Origin: Kazachstania africana CBS 2517
Lineage: Eukaryota > Ascomycota > Saccharomycetes > Saccharomycetales > Saccharomycetaceae
Direction of reading: 5' to 3'
Length of the DNA: 64,000 nt
Assembly (NCBI RefSeq): GCF_000304475.1
Contig: NC_018943.1
Span: forward strand, 124,001 to 188,000
The notes under the pieces are model-generated. The model saw only the letters and a list, made by a program, of their open reading frames with translations, had not been told where the DNA came from and did no database searches. Positions 1-13,918 of the stretch are shown here, in pieces. How positions within the stretch are numbered: the first letter of the stretch is position 1; each line of letters starts with the position of its first letter. The position numbers and the translations under genes are program-made.

Positions 1-3000
1 TCATCGTATATCCTGAAAATTTCTGGCCTCTGTTTTTTCTCATCATCTCTTATTTACAATTGAAAAACTGCCTGAAAATTATTCACATTTCGTCATTTTG
101 GAAGAAGCGAGATCAATTAAAACAATCAATTCAATAAACTTTGCAGTACACTCGAAAAACTTATTGCCTAGAAAATGCAATAAAAAGCCTCTTAAAAAAC
201 TGTTGCACATTAAAGGCTTAAAGTTCAGTTACTCTTAGACCATTATGTCTCCAATAAGTTAACTTTTCTTTATTAGAAAGCTTTGCCTAACAATCTTCGG
301 GCTTTGGTGACCATCCTTCTTAATCAGTGACTTATTTCAATTGTCTGAACAAGCTGAACATGATACAGAACATTTGAGCAAATAGTAAGCCGCGTATTCA
401 TAATTAAGATAAAACTGGGTTTTTATGGTACCCATTTTTGAATGTGTAAAGTGACTGAACACTCCAAATGACTATCTCAATAGTAACGGCTTACAATCAC
501 ATCGATTTTAAGAATGTTCAATATAATGTTTCGTTCATTTGTGAATGATCGTAATTCATTCTTTCAAAACTATGAGCAACTGACCATTATTAGAAAGATT
601 GTTTCTGTTAGCAATTGGCATGTCGTGTTACCTATCGCTACCATGGCACATGAATGTTTTAGAATCGTTCCTCTAAGAAAATTATTAGAAAAAGTTACGC
701 TGAGTAAATAACATACCTTTATTTTGAACAATGTCATTTATAACATGAGGATGACAGAAGATAATATATCCTCTTTTTATCAGATCGAGACTTTCCTAAA
801 ATATGACTTGCTGCAATCTGAAAAAATTTAAAAGTAAAGAACATTGTTCCATTGAAAGATGGTAGAGTTTTCCACTTGCGAAAGAAAAAAGAAAAGGGCT
901 TAAATGTTTGTCATTTAGATAATACTTTAGCTGAATCTTCAAACGATTCTAGTTATCTATTTTTACAAGTTCATTGCAAAAAAAACAAACTGGCATTTTC
1001 ATACTTTCTTCCCATGAAATAGCTTAAACATCAATAGGTCCAATTTCAAGACTTTTCTTCTTCACCTATTGCAATTTCACAAGTCAATATATCATTCGAG
1101 TTAAGACTGTCACCATTAAAATCCCCTAGTCATATTTTGACCGCTATGATTCTTTTTCCTTCTTTTCTTTAGGCAATGAGGTTTTAGTGGTTATAGCAAT
1201 ACAATCCAAGTTGCAAGAAAATAATAATACGTCCTCTATTATATAGTTTCGAACTATAAGTACGCAAATGCTGTTTGGTCTTTAAGTTGAGGTTCAAATT
1301 GTAGCTTTTGCCGCAACCTGAAACACTTCGGAAAAAGACGAGGGTTTGTTTGAGGGAATCCGCATAGAGAAAGAGATGTCAAAAAATTTGTTGCTGCAGC
1401 GACGGTTTCACAAAATAGGGCTGCTAACAGCTAGTGCCCGACACTGGCTGGCAATATCATCAATAGCTAGGTAACCCTAATCAGCCACCTGTGTGGCCGA
1501 AGTAAGGTATAGTTATCATTGCCCGGGTTTTCAGCAAACGGTATTGGTGCAATAAGGCTTTTTCACAATAACAATATCGCCTGTATCGAGAAGATGCTGG
1601 TCTACAATTCCATCTCTTAACCTCAAATATCTTGTAGCCATCAGTCATTCACAAAGTACTTATAGCCTGCTTCATTTTCTGCTTTAAGCGTAGAAATATT
1701 ATCTTTCACCATGTTCCACTCGACTTGTAGTGTATCAAATTGTACTGTTTGCTGTGCTATTTGAATTCAGTGCCAAAATATCCTTTCTGGCTTATTCATT
1801 GTACTTCAAAACGTACTTCCTAGCAACATCTGTTTTGTTTTTTATTGTTGGTTTACAAATCCTCATTAACAGCACTTGCCTTTACAATCGGCCCATGACA
1901 GCCCATGGATGCTAGCTTTCCTTTTAAATTTAGTGGCAGTATATCAACTACCATTCCTATGGCAATAAGTAACCTTTACTGGTAAAGTTTGCCCGAGAAA
2001 TTTGATTTCTGAGAGCACCTTTATTGTATGACTTTATAAATCAATTAAAAGCACGCTAAAAATAAGTAAAACACCTGTGCCATATGATCTGAGTAATTAA
2101 AACATCATAAGGGCGATGTGGCAATTAATGAATACATAATTTTGTTAATACGTGCAATCAAAATTGTCTTTTTTGTTACTAATTTATATTCAAAAACTCT
2201 TTGAACATGGTGGTGCTATGAATAAATTAAATGTTCATTTTTTAGCGTTGTTTGGATTCTCAATAGGAATTAAGAATGTGTTTGGTTAATTACAATTAGT
2301 TTCTGAGTCAGTTTTATTCCTTAGCGACTTTGTTTTCATTTCTTCTTTTCTTAATGTTAGTCGGATACTTACTAAATATTTTTTTCTATGCAGTCAACTG
2401 TTCTGCTTTCCTGGCAACTTGGGAGCACTTTGAAAGCACCGCACAAGTAAATAGCCTGAACTCAGTCAAGTTATTTTATCTCTCCTTAATACAACCAAAA
2501 TTGAACTAACCAGAAAGCTATGTAGTGTTTCCTTTGAGACAATGTGCTCATCATCTGTGAGACTGGACGTTTTTACGCATCATGCTTATGATAGTTGTAT
2601 ATATACTGGGAAAAATGGATTTTACTAGGTCTCACTAAAATTCTTTAAGTTTTACTGTGAGAAATATCTCTAGATATTATAAGGAAACAAAGCAAGCAAA
2701 CAACTAGATAAAACAAACTATTTCGACAAGAATAATATGGTCTTCAATATTGATCTCATGCTATGTTATGTGCCTTGCTTTCTAGGAAACCAAGCGACCT
2801 TTTGTGCAAAATTTGATAACAGTAGCATCTAAGAAAGGTTTCATCTTATTTGTGTTTCATGTGAAATCAAAATCTAATCTACAGGACCCAAGTTGAGACA
2901 AATGATGTTCACACAGGTCATTTTTTAGAGCCCTTGCGCTTCGTAACACAAACTTTCCAAGACATGTATTGTATTACATCGGACATTCGAAAATGATGGT

Positions 3001-3818
3001 AACCGTGCCAGATCGAAACATCTAGTGATTCACTAAAAGAGTAAAAATAAAAAGTATAATTTGCTAATATAGCCGTTTGCTCCTCTGATTCGAGGCGCCT
3101 TGCGTAGTCATCTCCAGAATTTGAAACATTATTAAATTTATCACAGTAATAAGTACAGGCATCTATATGCAACAACGTTAGCATTATTCAATATTAGGAA
3201 ACATTGTTTCAAGTGCATAGGAGCTGTTTGGATTAAGGCGATTTTCACTAAAAAGTACATGTACCTTACATGCAAATATTGCACGTCATTTAATGTATAA
3301 TCCGGCTGTTTCGATCTAAAACAATGCACACATTAGAACACTACAAGTTTGAACGCTTTCAGATTCTACGTAAACCTTACAGGTTCAAGAAAGCATATTT
3401 TGGTATTCTATGAATAGACCTTTGGTGTGTATCGCCTCGTAGGGACTGTCATAGAAAAAGAAAAAAATACGGTTCATTGGAATAACCTTTTACAATCTAT
3501 ACCAATTGATTTGATACATGATCTGAGCCAGATACTATTCTACTCCCAGATGTAGCAATCCAATTCCTAATTAGTGAAGTAACATATTCTGAATGCATCT
3601 TTATTTTTTCCATTGATGACAGAAAAAGGAAATATATGTCTCTTTCGCGGCCAGACTATAGAACGATCTCAGGAGAAAAAGAAAAAATACGCCGGCACTA
3701 CTGCTAGAAAATCAACGTACTGCGCAAATGATCAAGATTTATTCATGAGGTATATTTTTAAAAGGATAAGTATAGTGTTTATTTAATCGTATTGATATCT
3801 CGTATATAATTACTGTGG
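1..3818. other. Gene-free left flank of the alpha cassette
   Basis: I see no supportable gene here. The open frames are all under 90 codons, overlap each other on both strands, and resemble nothing I recognise. A slightly G+C-richer patch lies around 1300-1560. No telomeric repeat is visible at position 1, so the window does not start at a chromosome tip. If the cassette is arranged as in S. cerevisiae, the part next to 3819 should be the Z-side flank. Whether it is repeated elsewhere cannot be judged from this window. Confidence 0.5.
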
Positions 3819-4337
3819 TTACAGACCGTTGGCACACTTTTGTGTGAGGGAAATCCAGTAGTTTTGTTCTTTTGTATCAGAATGCCATGCCTTTGCCAGA
3901 ACTTCTGAGAGCTCTATTTGTTTCAAACCTTGTGCATATTGTGAATAGTACGATCTGAATGCCATAAAGGGGTTTAAATTTCTGTTCTGACATATTTCTA
4001 TGGGGTTTTTTAGTGCTATAGGAATGTCATTGAACGGTACCAACAATGGGTCCAGACCGAACGGAAGAGCATAGTTCCAATAATAGAGTAAATCGTTAGT
4101 ATCTTGGGTTCTGTTTTTTGCAATATCTATCATTTGAATAATATCAAGATTTGGAGCTATGCTATCAAGGTCTTCCGTCATAACAGAAAACACATTAACA
4201 TTATTCAATCTCTTCTTGGCTTTGGACAGACTTGGTTTCCCAATCCTCTTACTAGATTGAAGAGTCTTAGTGCCTCTTATGGTCTTTTTTAGCTTGACTT
4301 TGAATAAAGGTTGCTTGTTAAGTACACCGCACTTCAT
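3819..4337 (-). CDS. MATALPHA1: MATalpha1 alpha-box transcription factor, C-terminally short
   Basis: Alpha1 activates alpha-specific genes together with Mcm1 in alpha cells. The 172-residue product has a basic N-terminal part (Lys/Arg-rich to about residue 43) and then the alpha-box from about residue 120, recognised by the stretch NPFMAFRSYYSQ, by GLKQ and by a Trp-His pair at 151-152. In S. cerevisiae the conserved domain continues for some 35-40 residues past the point where this frame stops (WISLTQKCANGL, then TAA), through a Phe-Val-Glu-Trp block that is missing here. I found no continuation in the downstream sequence. The gene diverges from MATalpha2 with 346 bp between the start codons, the normal Y-alpha layout, and an alternating TA run lies directly upstream of the ATG. 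The family call is firm. Function is doubtful, because a silent donor copy need not encode a full protein. Confidence 0.9.
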   Translation of the reverse strand: MKCGVLNKQPLFKVKLKKTIRGTKTLQSSKRIGKPSLSKAKKRLNNVNVFSVMTEDLDSIAPNLDIIQMIDIAKNRTQDTNDLLYYWNYALPFGLDPLLVPFNDIPIALKNPIEICQNRNLNPFMAFRSYYSQYAQGLKQIELSEVLAKAWHSDTKEQNYWISLTQKCANGL

Positions 4338-4683
4338 TATTATATATATATTCAGGGTATTTTATTCAATATTGATGTAAAATAGTCTACAATTGTCAAG
4401 ATATTTATTCTAGCAATAATGTGCTATGCGATACTTATATATTATTACTAAAATATGTAGAACGTTATCATTGCTACAAAAAATGAACCTCAAATCAGAG
4501 CTTTGAGATGAAACAGACCCAAGAAATAATGTACTATATTTTTTTTTCTGCAAAAGCCTACTCAAAAAATATATATAGAAAGCGCATACGGTTGATAATC
4601 AGATGAGGATACAGTTGAAGAACAAAAAGAAAGGATTTTTTTTTTTGTAAAATACAAACTTCACTAACACATCCAACCATAAG
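4338..4683. promoter_or_regulatory. Shared divergent promoter of alpha1 and alpha2
   Basis: This 346 bp gap separates the two start codons. An alternating TA run at 4338-4351 abuts the alpha1 ATG, and a TATA-like run at 4568-4577 lies about 107 bp before the alpha2 ATG. T-rich tracts sit at about 4540-4548 and 4636-4647. In S. cerevisiae the equivalent region carries Rap1 and a1/alpha2 sites. I looked for an a1/alpha2 operator and found only an imperfect match with the wrong spacing near 4372, so no operator is claimed. Confidence 0.6.
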
Positions 4684-5304
4684 ATGAACAAGATTCAGAT
4701 TCAAGACTTGCTAAACTCACCAAGGGATGTGGATACTAAACAGGAGCTAAGAGATATCAACGATAAGCTCTTCGCATTATGCTCTAAATTACCTTCATCC
4801 GAGGCCCTATTGGAGGCAGAGTTCCATTTAGAACTCAGAGATATAATGCTAAATCTTTCAAAACTACAAGATACCTCCCGTATGGGCAGCGAGGAGAAGC
4901 ATTTGGCGTATACGGCACATCAGCTCACGTGCACAATGATAACCCTAATAAAAGGTATGAAAAATTTTCACGGTACAGGAGGTCACTCGTATTCTTCTTC
5001 GAAGAGTGAAAGTGATGATAAAACGGTTTTCAACGTCGTTACACAGGATATGATGAATTTGAACAGGACCGGTATTTCGTATAGAGGCCACAGATTTTCT
5101 AAGGAAAATGTTAAAGTATTAGAGCGATGGTACACCGCGCATATAGATAGACCATACTTGAACAGACAAAGCACTGAATACTTGATCTCCAAGACAGGTC
5201 TCTCAAGAGTACAAATCAAGAATTGGGTTTCTAACAGGAGAAGAAAAGAGAAAAGTGTACATGTCTCTCCAGAACTTATCCAACTCCTTCAAAAAAAATC
5301 TTAA
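4684..5304 (+). CDS. MATALPHA2: MATalpha2 homeodomain repressor
   Basis: Alpha2 represses a-specific genes with Mcm1 and Tup1/Ssn6, and represses haploid genes together with a1. The 206-residue product is close to the usual length (about 210). The N-terminal globular Tup1-binding part begins MNKIQIQDLL. The linker that contacts Mcm1 contains VFNVVTQDM at about 115-123. An atypical TALE-type homeodomain spans about 132-192, with RGHRF at its start and the recognition-helix motif KNWVSNRRRKEK near 179-190, including the invariant Trp181 and Asn184. The frame is intact with all key residues, unlike the shortened alpha1 beside it. The assignment is secure. Whether it is expressed depends on whether the cassette is silenced. 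Confidence 0.97.
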   Translation: MNKIQIQDLLNSPRDVDTKQELRDINDKLFALCSKLPSSEALLEAEFHLELRDIMLNLSKLQDTSRMGSEEKHLAYTAHQLTCTMITLIKGMKNFHGTGGHSYSSSKSESDDKTVFNVVTQDMMNLNRTGISYRGHRFSKENVKVLERWYTAHIDRPYLNRQSTEYLISKTGLSRVQIKNWVSNRRRKEKSVHVSPELIQLLQKKS

Positions 5305-8300
5305 TCTTTGATACATTAAGTTTGAAGAATGCCTTCTATCGTTACGATAGACATCAGTAGCATTAAAACAAGTTCATAGCTTGACGGCTTTCAATAGTTT
5401 CCCTCCAAGCATTTCTTCGTACACAGTGACCAGCGCTCCATAATTAGATTTAGGGATTGAGCAGAGCAAATAATGGCGCCAATATTATGAATTTCAATTC
5501 TAGAATACCCGTAAATAGTATATGTAGAGTTTATTTTCCAAAATATGATACCAGTAACTTTAGAGCCACGCTTTTTGGAAAAATTAGAATTTTTTTGTCT
5601 GCGGTGCATTACTCATGCCTAGAGAGTTCGTAGGTATATCTGTCAGCCAAATCACGCAGCGATCTATAGAAATCCGCCAAAGAGCTATTGCTGTCTCGTA
5701 TTATGTAACTGTCCTTCATTGGTACCTCAAAACTTATTCCTGTTGCTCAAAATAAGATTATCGTTGGAGATACCGTAACTGTAAACAAACTATCTGCGCA
5801 ATACCTCATTTGGGGTACTTCTGATGTCCGATACTTCTGGTGTTTCAAGATGCTAATATAGTTAAGCAGTTTTAGGCGATATTTCGAGCCACTATCTAAG
5901 TCGGAGAAAAGTTATGCAGCTAAGGACAGATGTAAATAACCTCGTTTCTTTCTATTTTGAAGAAAACTGTATTATTTCTGTAGAAGCGTCAATTAAGCAA
6001 GCTTAGAATAGGGATGAGGTATTATTCACTTGATGCCACATGGAAACAAAGACTTCTAGATAATTTAATCGCATATTTATCATCTCTTGTTTCAAAGAGG
6101 AAGTCTTGATGAATGGCCGTTCAAACTTGTGCGAAAAAATTCCCACTGTAGACTACAATGCAGGAAGACAGTGCTATGAATCTGTCAATTTGCAAGGACT
6201 TCTTGCTCAATCCCAAGATCAAGTATTGGTTAGCAAACTAAAAAGAAACTATATCTAATGCGGAGGCTAAAAATTTCCTGGCATGTCTCTTAATTGTGGC
6301 TGCTGATAAAATAGACCAGTTCCTGAAACAAGGGATCGAATAGACCTGAAATACCTACAGGCAAGGTCGCGTTTCTTTGTTTATTTGTTGTTTGTTTATC
6401 TTCGTGCACCTCCCTTTGACTGTGGAGGTAACGCGCCCAAAATTTCATGGGTCTACATCCACGAGATTTCAATTTTTGCTCAGAAACTGAAGGAGAGATC
6501 CTAATGAGGTTCTCGAGTTCTCGAGAGTTTTAGAGGTATGAATCTGGACAGTGCTTACTACTTGGAAAATAGGATATGTCACAACTATCTACTTGTCTTC
6601 ATCAATAGTGGCTCGTAGATGAGCTTGGATGACTTCAACCAGAGTATCGCTTCTTTTGCTACGATATCACTGATAAATATGGTGTTGAGTTCATTCCAGG
6701 AAGATGTATTCATACATCTCTTTCTTGTACCTTCTATGCATATATGCAAAGTTGATGCAAATCCTGGAAATATATGACTAATAACTTTCTGATAAATGCA
6801 TCTTGATTCGATCGGTAATAGTACGTCACATCTTTTATAGAACATTATATGGGAAGGCACCACTAATGCTGATAACGTCAGTGAATGTATATACAACATA
6901 TCAGTATTCAGTTTTAGTCACTTGCAACATCTTTAGATAGTGCGTAAAGGGGTCTTAGGTCATGTACGTTTCTCCAGCCACGAAGAGGAATGTATGTTAG
7001 AGAATATAATAGCATCTAAAATGTCAGATCTAACGTAGCCAAGAAAGTAACATTATAAATAGTGAACTTTTATTTTAGCAGCACTATCAATGTATGCTAG
7101 ACTGTACCTAGACTAATGCTAGAATATTTAAATATATTTTTGGGTCTCTGCTCTTAAGCCATTTTCTTGCAAGCACTGTGATGCAATAAAACCCTACTAT
7201 CTTTTAATGAATTCAATAGCATTTCTTGGGTAGTTTAGGCCAAGACATGATGAATGTACCTGTGACTGGTTAGAACATCATATGAGAAGTACGTAGTTAT
7301 AAGTCATTGTGAGAGAATGTGATTTGCTGTTGAGTTAGATTTAGTAGTTTATTTCATACATAAGCCTAAAGAAGTCTGGTAGCTATTTTATCACACATCT
7401 TTAACGATTGGATGCATCTTCAATCAATTCAAATATTAGGCGCCCCCCTTGCTCCAAGCATGAGTACTAGGCTGACGATTGTTAGAGCAAATACGGCACC
7501 AAATAGAAAACTTTTCAAATAAAAGGTGATAAATTAGCAATGGTGGAGGCACCATTGTGGAATGAAGCAAATGCAAACAATCAAGGAATTAAATAATATT
7601 ATTAAAGCCCCGTTGCGTTTGCAGCACGCTCCTAGATTATATTTTGGAGAAATCTTACTGACAATACTCCATGCATTGGAAACTACATAAAAAGCTGAGT
7701 CGGTCCTAATAGCATACCATTATAAGTTAGTATATAAGATATAGGCACAATCAAAGCTTTTGAGATATTCCGCTGTTTTGGGATCTACAGAGTGCTTTAA
7801 TGCATTCAAAATATGCGTTTGAGTTTCTAATGCAAAGTATAGGTAAGGCTAATAAATATAAGAATATTGTTTTCAAAAAAAATAAAAAAATATAATGGCA
7901 CTTAAACTGAGCAAAATAAATGCGATAATTAAATTTCTCAGAAGAAATGCTAAGACCAAATATCAGTAAATATTGGGCCAATAGAATTGATTATCGCCGT
8001 AGCAATTTGTGGCAAGCAGGAAAACGTTTCAATTTCGTAAATGAAAGGGACATTGTTTGCCCGCTTCTCATTTTCCATTCTATATTTGCATAATTAGCAA
8101 GAGTTGCTTAAATATTATCGTACAATTACAATAGCTTTTGATTGGGCATGTTAGGTATACTGTTAGTGATTTAAAGATTGAAATATGGAAGCTTTTCGCT
8201 TTTATGATCATAAATAAATTGTGCCAGACATTGAAAGAAAAAAATATCAACTCCGTTTCAAACCTGCGCAAAGCATTGGCATCAAGACAGTCATAAACTT

Positions 8301-11300
8301 CATTTGGCTGTTGCACGTTACTCACCAGTCAACTCTTGTCAACCTCGAGAAAAAAAGTTGCATCTACTTAGAATTCAGAATCCCTGTCACCAAGCTATGC
8401 GGATACGTGCAAGAAGCGATACATCGCTATATGAAAAGTGTATCCACCAACCAAACTGATACATTGGAACACTATAATTTTTAATTAAGAGCCTTGATAT
8501 TCAAGGTAAGGGAGAGATGACAAAAGTGGTACTCAGCATATATCTATCACAACACACCCTATGCTTTTTACGAAGAATACGGAACTACCACTGTTTATTG
8601 GAAAATAGAAAGGTACCAAGATAAAAAAATATAATGTGAACATTAGATCAGCACAACGCAGAGCTAACTTTAAAATATAGATAGGGAACTATACCATGGA
8701 GTTATATTCTTCTTTTAAGGACATTTATAGCAACTGTGAGGCCAGCGAAAATGGATTAGAAAATACTGGCACTCGCGCCAGCAAACGTAAAAAAGTCTGT
8801 AATGCTGAAACTTGTCTTGAATGTACGAATACTTGTTAAGCTGTACTTTAAACACAGCAATGGGAACATTCATGACATCTGTCGTTTCCATAACTTTGAA
8901 ATATGGGACTTTTTCAATGAAAATTTTCGTACTTCTCTTTTAACTTCTATTATCATTTGTAGGTACGTCCATTTTTTCCATATACAAGCGTCAATAATTC
9001 TTTGGAATTGAGACGCGGACGCATACGTATCAAAAGATCTGAAAGATAAACCTGTTTAGCACGACCCAGCTTATCATTATATGCTATTTATCGTACATTC
9101 TCGAGAGAGAATTTAATTATCTACCGGGATCAATTATTATTTACGTTCAAATTCATCTTATAAAGAGTGCTTTTACCCTTATTTTAGTCGATATCCCCTA
9201 GTACGGCAAACAAAGAACAATCAGTGTCATGGGCCATGAAAGCTGCAAATAAATCTAGAATAGATAGCCAAGACTGGTCGAATGATGATAAATATCATTA
9301 AAACCTACTCTCGCTGAACATATTGCATTTTTTTCTGACAGAAAACCTTTAATTTTAAGTTATAAAGCTTATATATTTAAAATGACCAAAATACACCGCC
9401 CATACAAAAAGGCGAGCTCAAATTACAATTTTGAACTTTATCTGCAAGTCCCACATCGTATAAAACCTGATTTTCACCGTCACTAAAATCCAAAATGAGA
9501 AAATCAAATGGACAGAGTGCAAATTTTTTCTTTCAGAAAAAAAATCCAATTACTGTGAGTCTAAATTGTTCAGAAAATTTTTTTCCAAACTTGTTTACCT
9601 TTCCTAAACGGTAAATCAAATTTCGAAGTGATTTTCCTTCTCGAAGTAAATAAATTTTTCATTCTTTCTTTCTCGAAATATCTTATTACTTATATATATG
9701 TTTACAGAATGAATACACCTCAGTCAACCTCTTACATATAATTGGGTATATGTATTTCTTCAAATATCAAGATTCGTGATAGCCTCTGGAATTTCGTTAA
9801 GCTATAGACAAGATATTTCAAGAAATACAAATTTGATTTTGGAAGTTTGAGATCACAGCTTTTCGTGAAGGTTTTTACAAGGATTAACCCTGAAATAACT
9901 ACATTCCTCGACTAATATAGGCATCATTATGAGTAGCACGTTTGGCTTTGGAGTTATCTGACGAATAATCATTTTATTTTATTCTATAACTATGACACGA
10001 GTTCCTAATACGGACGGTCCGAAAAGTCGCTCGCTACGACGCTTATAAATGTGCCAGTCGACTTAAAAATGTATCAGTATCTTTGAAAAACTAGCGAGTA
10101 AGCCAAGAAGGTGTCAAGAAAGTGTTATCTCTCGATTTAAGTGCTAACTGCCGTTTATCTAGGATTTCAAGAGTCCGACATCTATTTTCTCTTCTAAGTT
10201 TCCACTTCTGAGTATCATTGAGCATTTGCGTTGAATTAATATTGACTAATTAACATGCGAATAACTCTATTGGGTGGGCGCAAAGCAAATAGATTTCCTA
10301 ACTTTACATGATGGAGTCAAAAAGAAGGTCCATCTGTAACACAAGTGTTACAGATCAAAGAAAAATGAAAGAGCACTCTTATGGGGAGTATTTCCGTGTA
10401 CAGACTTCGTCTACAAAGAAATGCTGACTAAAGTGTAGGCCGTATGACACAATCGTATGCTTCGTATGAGGGCTCTTTTCTTCTTCATGTTGCTATAATT
10501 CTTCAATGTTGATTTCTTGTCGTTTAGTCGATACGTACCATGCTTGATAAGCTTAGATAGATCATGTTATAAAAATACTCATATGCTAACAAAGTAAGAA
10601 ATATGCGAAGAAAGATCTGATACCTTCCTGATATTAGTGGGCCTAAATCAGTGCTATGGCCAATCGTTTGTTTCACCGATTAAAAAATGTAGGACATGAA
10701 ATCTTTGGATACTACTTCCTCGTTGCCAATACCATTCGAGGACTGTATTTTCCAGGAATTTATGACATAAAAAGGAAACAGCACTATTATCAGTTTAGAA
10801 ATTTACATGAAGCGAAGCGTCCTATCTACCTTGTTGCAGAAAATGTCAAAATTGTAATTCCGCCTCTCGGAAGGACCTAACGCTATTGAGCTTTCTCATT
10901 ATCTGCGTTTACGGTTTGATTGTTCTCTCGGGAGTGATGTTACTCTCATTCTGTGCTCTAAACTCCTATTTGAATGACATATTTCATGTGCTTTGAGTCA
11001 TGTACTGATGGAGTTGTCTGATATCTGCAAAATACACAGCTTAGACCGTTTAAGTTCAGTACTTAGATAGAAGTGAACTCTGGAAATGCTCTTAATCGTC
11101 TTATACTACGTTTGAGTAAACGCATTTTTCCAAGATTCGCGACGCTTCAGATGTTTGTGAGATGATTGTAAAGAAAACATGACCTTTATAGAATGAGCAA
11201 GCTGGTGAGCATGTTCAATCGAGCAAAACCAACAAGTACTCCTACGGAAGCATATCAAGACCAGCTATAGCACATCAGAATCAGTTCGTAACCTAATGAA

Positions 11301-13918
11301 GGTATACTAACTTAAGTTGGACACTATCTTGAATAATTAGCGTTATTTTTCATCCCAGGTGAGTCACTTGTCTTTTGCAAGTTTGAATTTCAAAAAGCAT
11401 TTGTACACATCAATCCAATTGAGTCGCCTGGCTCAAGAGAAAGGAACAATAAACCGTGACAACATCATTTTATATCAATAGTATTGTTGGCAGCTTTAAA
11501 TGTATTCCTGCTCTTGGTAAGTGTTCCTATATACAGTCACCTAAAAGTGCAAAACATGATATTGGAGATTTGAAGAATCACTGTCTCCATTTTAGAACCA
11601 AATTTTTGTCCAATGACAAGACTCTTCATATCTCTAGTACTGGGAAATAAATCTTTTTGCTGTCAAGTCAAAGCTCAACGTATACTCTCGACTTACCTGA
11701 ACCTGGCTTAAACTACGTTTAGCCAGCATCCCTGTGTAAAAAAAGCGCAAATGCTTAGCAATTCTCGCATAATAAGAAATTGGATGCAAAATTGTTCTAC
11801 AGTTCATTTTAAATATAGCAAGCATTTTGTTGAACGGTTAACATTTGTTCATATTGGTGGTTTAGAAAATATATTCCCAGGCCCAAACAACACATAACTT
11901 AGTCCACTTTGAAGGATATATATTATTCATGAGAGGCTACCATATGATGAACTGTTCCACCTGCGACATTGAAATAAAGAGGACAAGGGCATGTCTATAT
12001 GATTTATTATCTATTGAGAGCTTGAACAAGCCGTTGTATCAACTATAATGAGTTAGTGGAATGAATTGATTGTATAACTATCACTTCATAAAAATTTTTC
12101 CATGCGATGCATTGCATATATCTTTGTGTCATTATTTATACACAAGCTCTGAGCTAGTTCATCTTTTAGATATATAATTCTTGAATTCCCCTATATCTTT
12201 GAGGAATGAAACGGCCCTATCACGAAATTTTCAGTTGTGACAGACGGACTTTTCGAAAATTTAGAAATTCTGTATACTGAGAAGGAAAATGAAAGATATA
12301 AAGATTTAAAATGATGATCTAGCCGTATGCCCATCGGTTCGTAAAAATGACGTGCATTTTATTTTGATGTTTAATGAAGAAGTAATCTAGTTATTTCATT
12401 GCCGGCCAATTTTCCAAAAATCACCTATTCTCTGACGGCGATGGTGCCACTCATTTGATTTGGTTATTGGTGGATATTTTAGGAAAAGTGTGAGCTAGGC
12501 TAAACATATATTATACTGTTGATAAAGAGCTTAAAGATTCCAGGAAGGGTACCGGAATCATTTTTAGCAACATTCTCGCAAGTTGTCAATTAAATTGGGT
12601 TTTATTAACCATTCGTTTACATATCTGATGGTATCGGACACATTGTGGTAAAACATGTTTTTCTGATACTATCATATTAGACACATAGTTATAACCCTAG
12701 TTATAATGCCATTTTTGTCTGTATAATGTAATAAACGGTTTTAGTGGATTCTTTCGGAAGCGTTGCCTGAGAAGAGCCCTATAGGTGACTGAAATGCGAT
12801 TCTCATGGGATGAACACGTTGTAAAACCTTCAGCAAAGCTGTGATATTACAGTAGGTACTGTAAGCAAGTACGGGTACTCGACTACACCGTCAATGATAA
12901 GTGTAGAATTGTTTTTTGCAGGATGCCTCTCAATAACGATAATAATGTCATGAGAAAAAGGCTCATGCAGAGTTTAAATGAGCGCTACGAGAAGGGAACT
13001 TTGACAATTCGAAATATATCTTTACTATAAGTAAGGAACAGACTATGGAATTGCGAATATGTGACGCATTTCTCTTCTTCAGTTTTCTTTGTCAGCTGGG
13101 CGTGGAAAGGTGGAACAACAAGTTACAACCGGATTGCACAACTCATGCACTTCTTACATTTTTTTCACCAAGTATTCTCAATCTTCTAATTGTAGTTTCG
13201 AGCATACCTAAAGATATAAAGAGTATTCAATATATAAAACTATGTTTTGGTAAGGCTTCAACATATTGTATTTCCTATACGAAAGCAAATAAGCAGGGCA
13301 ATAGTTGTGGCAGGAACCGTACCTATCTAGATAACTAAAGGGAAATTGACTCGTCAAAGTTGTTGCTTTTTATTCTCCCTGATGAGAACCTCTTCCGACA
13401 GCATCAGCTTTTAATTCTGCTCTAGACGTTGTTGTAAGCGATTGTACGATGTAAAATCACCTCCGCTAGCGAGTGCAGCCTGTATATTAGGCGTATTCTG
13501 TGGCTATAGTATCCGAAATATGTAGATACATATTTGATTGAGGTCACCTAATATCTTCGAGAACCATGTATACTTTCGATTCGGGAATTATATCTCCTTT
13601 CATGAACGATACGCAGGAAACAAAAATATCGCCCGATGGCAAATGAATCAGTTCTATAAACTAACTTTGAACTTCGGATATTACTCACAATTTTGAGTAT
13701 TGATTATATATTTACCATATAATTAACGTCGTGGACATGTCAATGCTTTCATTATATTGCATGGTTATATACTTGCCCTAAAAGCACGGCATTTCCCTCT
13801 GTAAGACGTCTGAAAGTTCTCCTAGGAGAGTTTTGGCCATATTATTTAAAGATTGTCTAAAAGAATCCGCCACTGATAGTATAACATGTGGCTACGATGG
13901 TAAGATAAATTGCAGTAA
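5305..13918. other. 8.6 kb stretch with no supportable gene
   Basis: No open frame here exceeds about 104 codons and none resembles a known family. The longest (6585-6899 minus, 8221-8484 plus, 13045-13338 plus) have ordinary AT-rich composition and overlap frames on the other strand. I found no tRNA, no clear LTR and no tandem array. For a yeast this is an unusually long gene-free interval and fits decayed subtelomeric DNA. The part next to 5305 should include the X-side flank of the cassette. Confidence 0.5.

Larger units (their letters stand above)
3819..5304. other. Y-alpha mating-type cassette, probably silent (HML/HMR)
   Basis: The divergent alpha1/alpha2 pair defines a Y-alpha segment. 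None of the genes known to flank active MAT loci in Saccharomycetaceae (for example SLA2, SUI1, BUD5, TAF2, DIC1) is present on either side. Instead the neighbours are an adhesin gene and a sugar-permease cluster typical of subtelomeres, which points to a silent cassette. The alpha1 side faces the left end of the window and the alpha2 side faces the gene-dense region. The X, W and Z limits cannot be drawn without a second cassette. Confidence 0.7.

Noticed and set aside
1303..1320. GCCGCAACCT, near-match to the HO core left of the cassette
   Set aside because: Mismatched and 2.5 kb from the alpha1 end, with no other cassette sequence recognised.
4372..4393. Candidate a1/alpha2 operator in the alpha1-alpha2 promoter
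   Set aside because: TGATGT and TACA half-sites are present but the spacing is two bases too long and the second half is incomplete.
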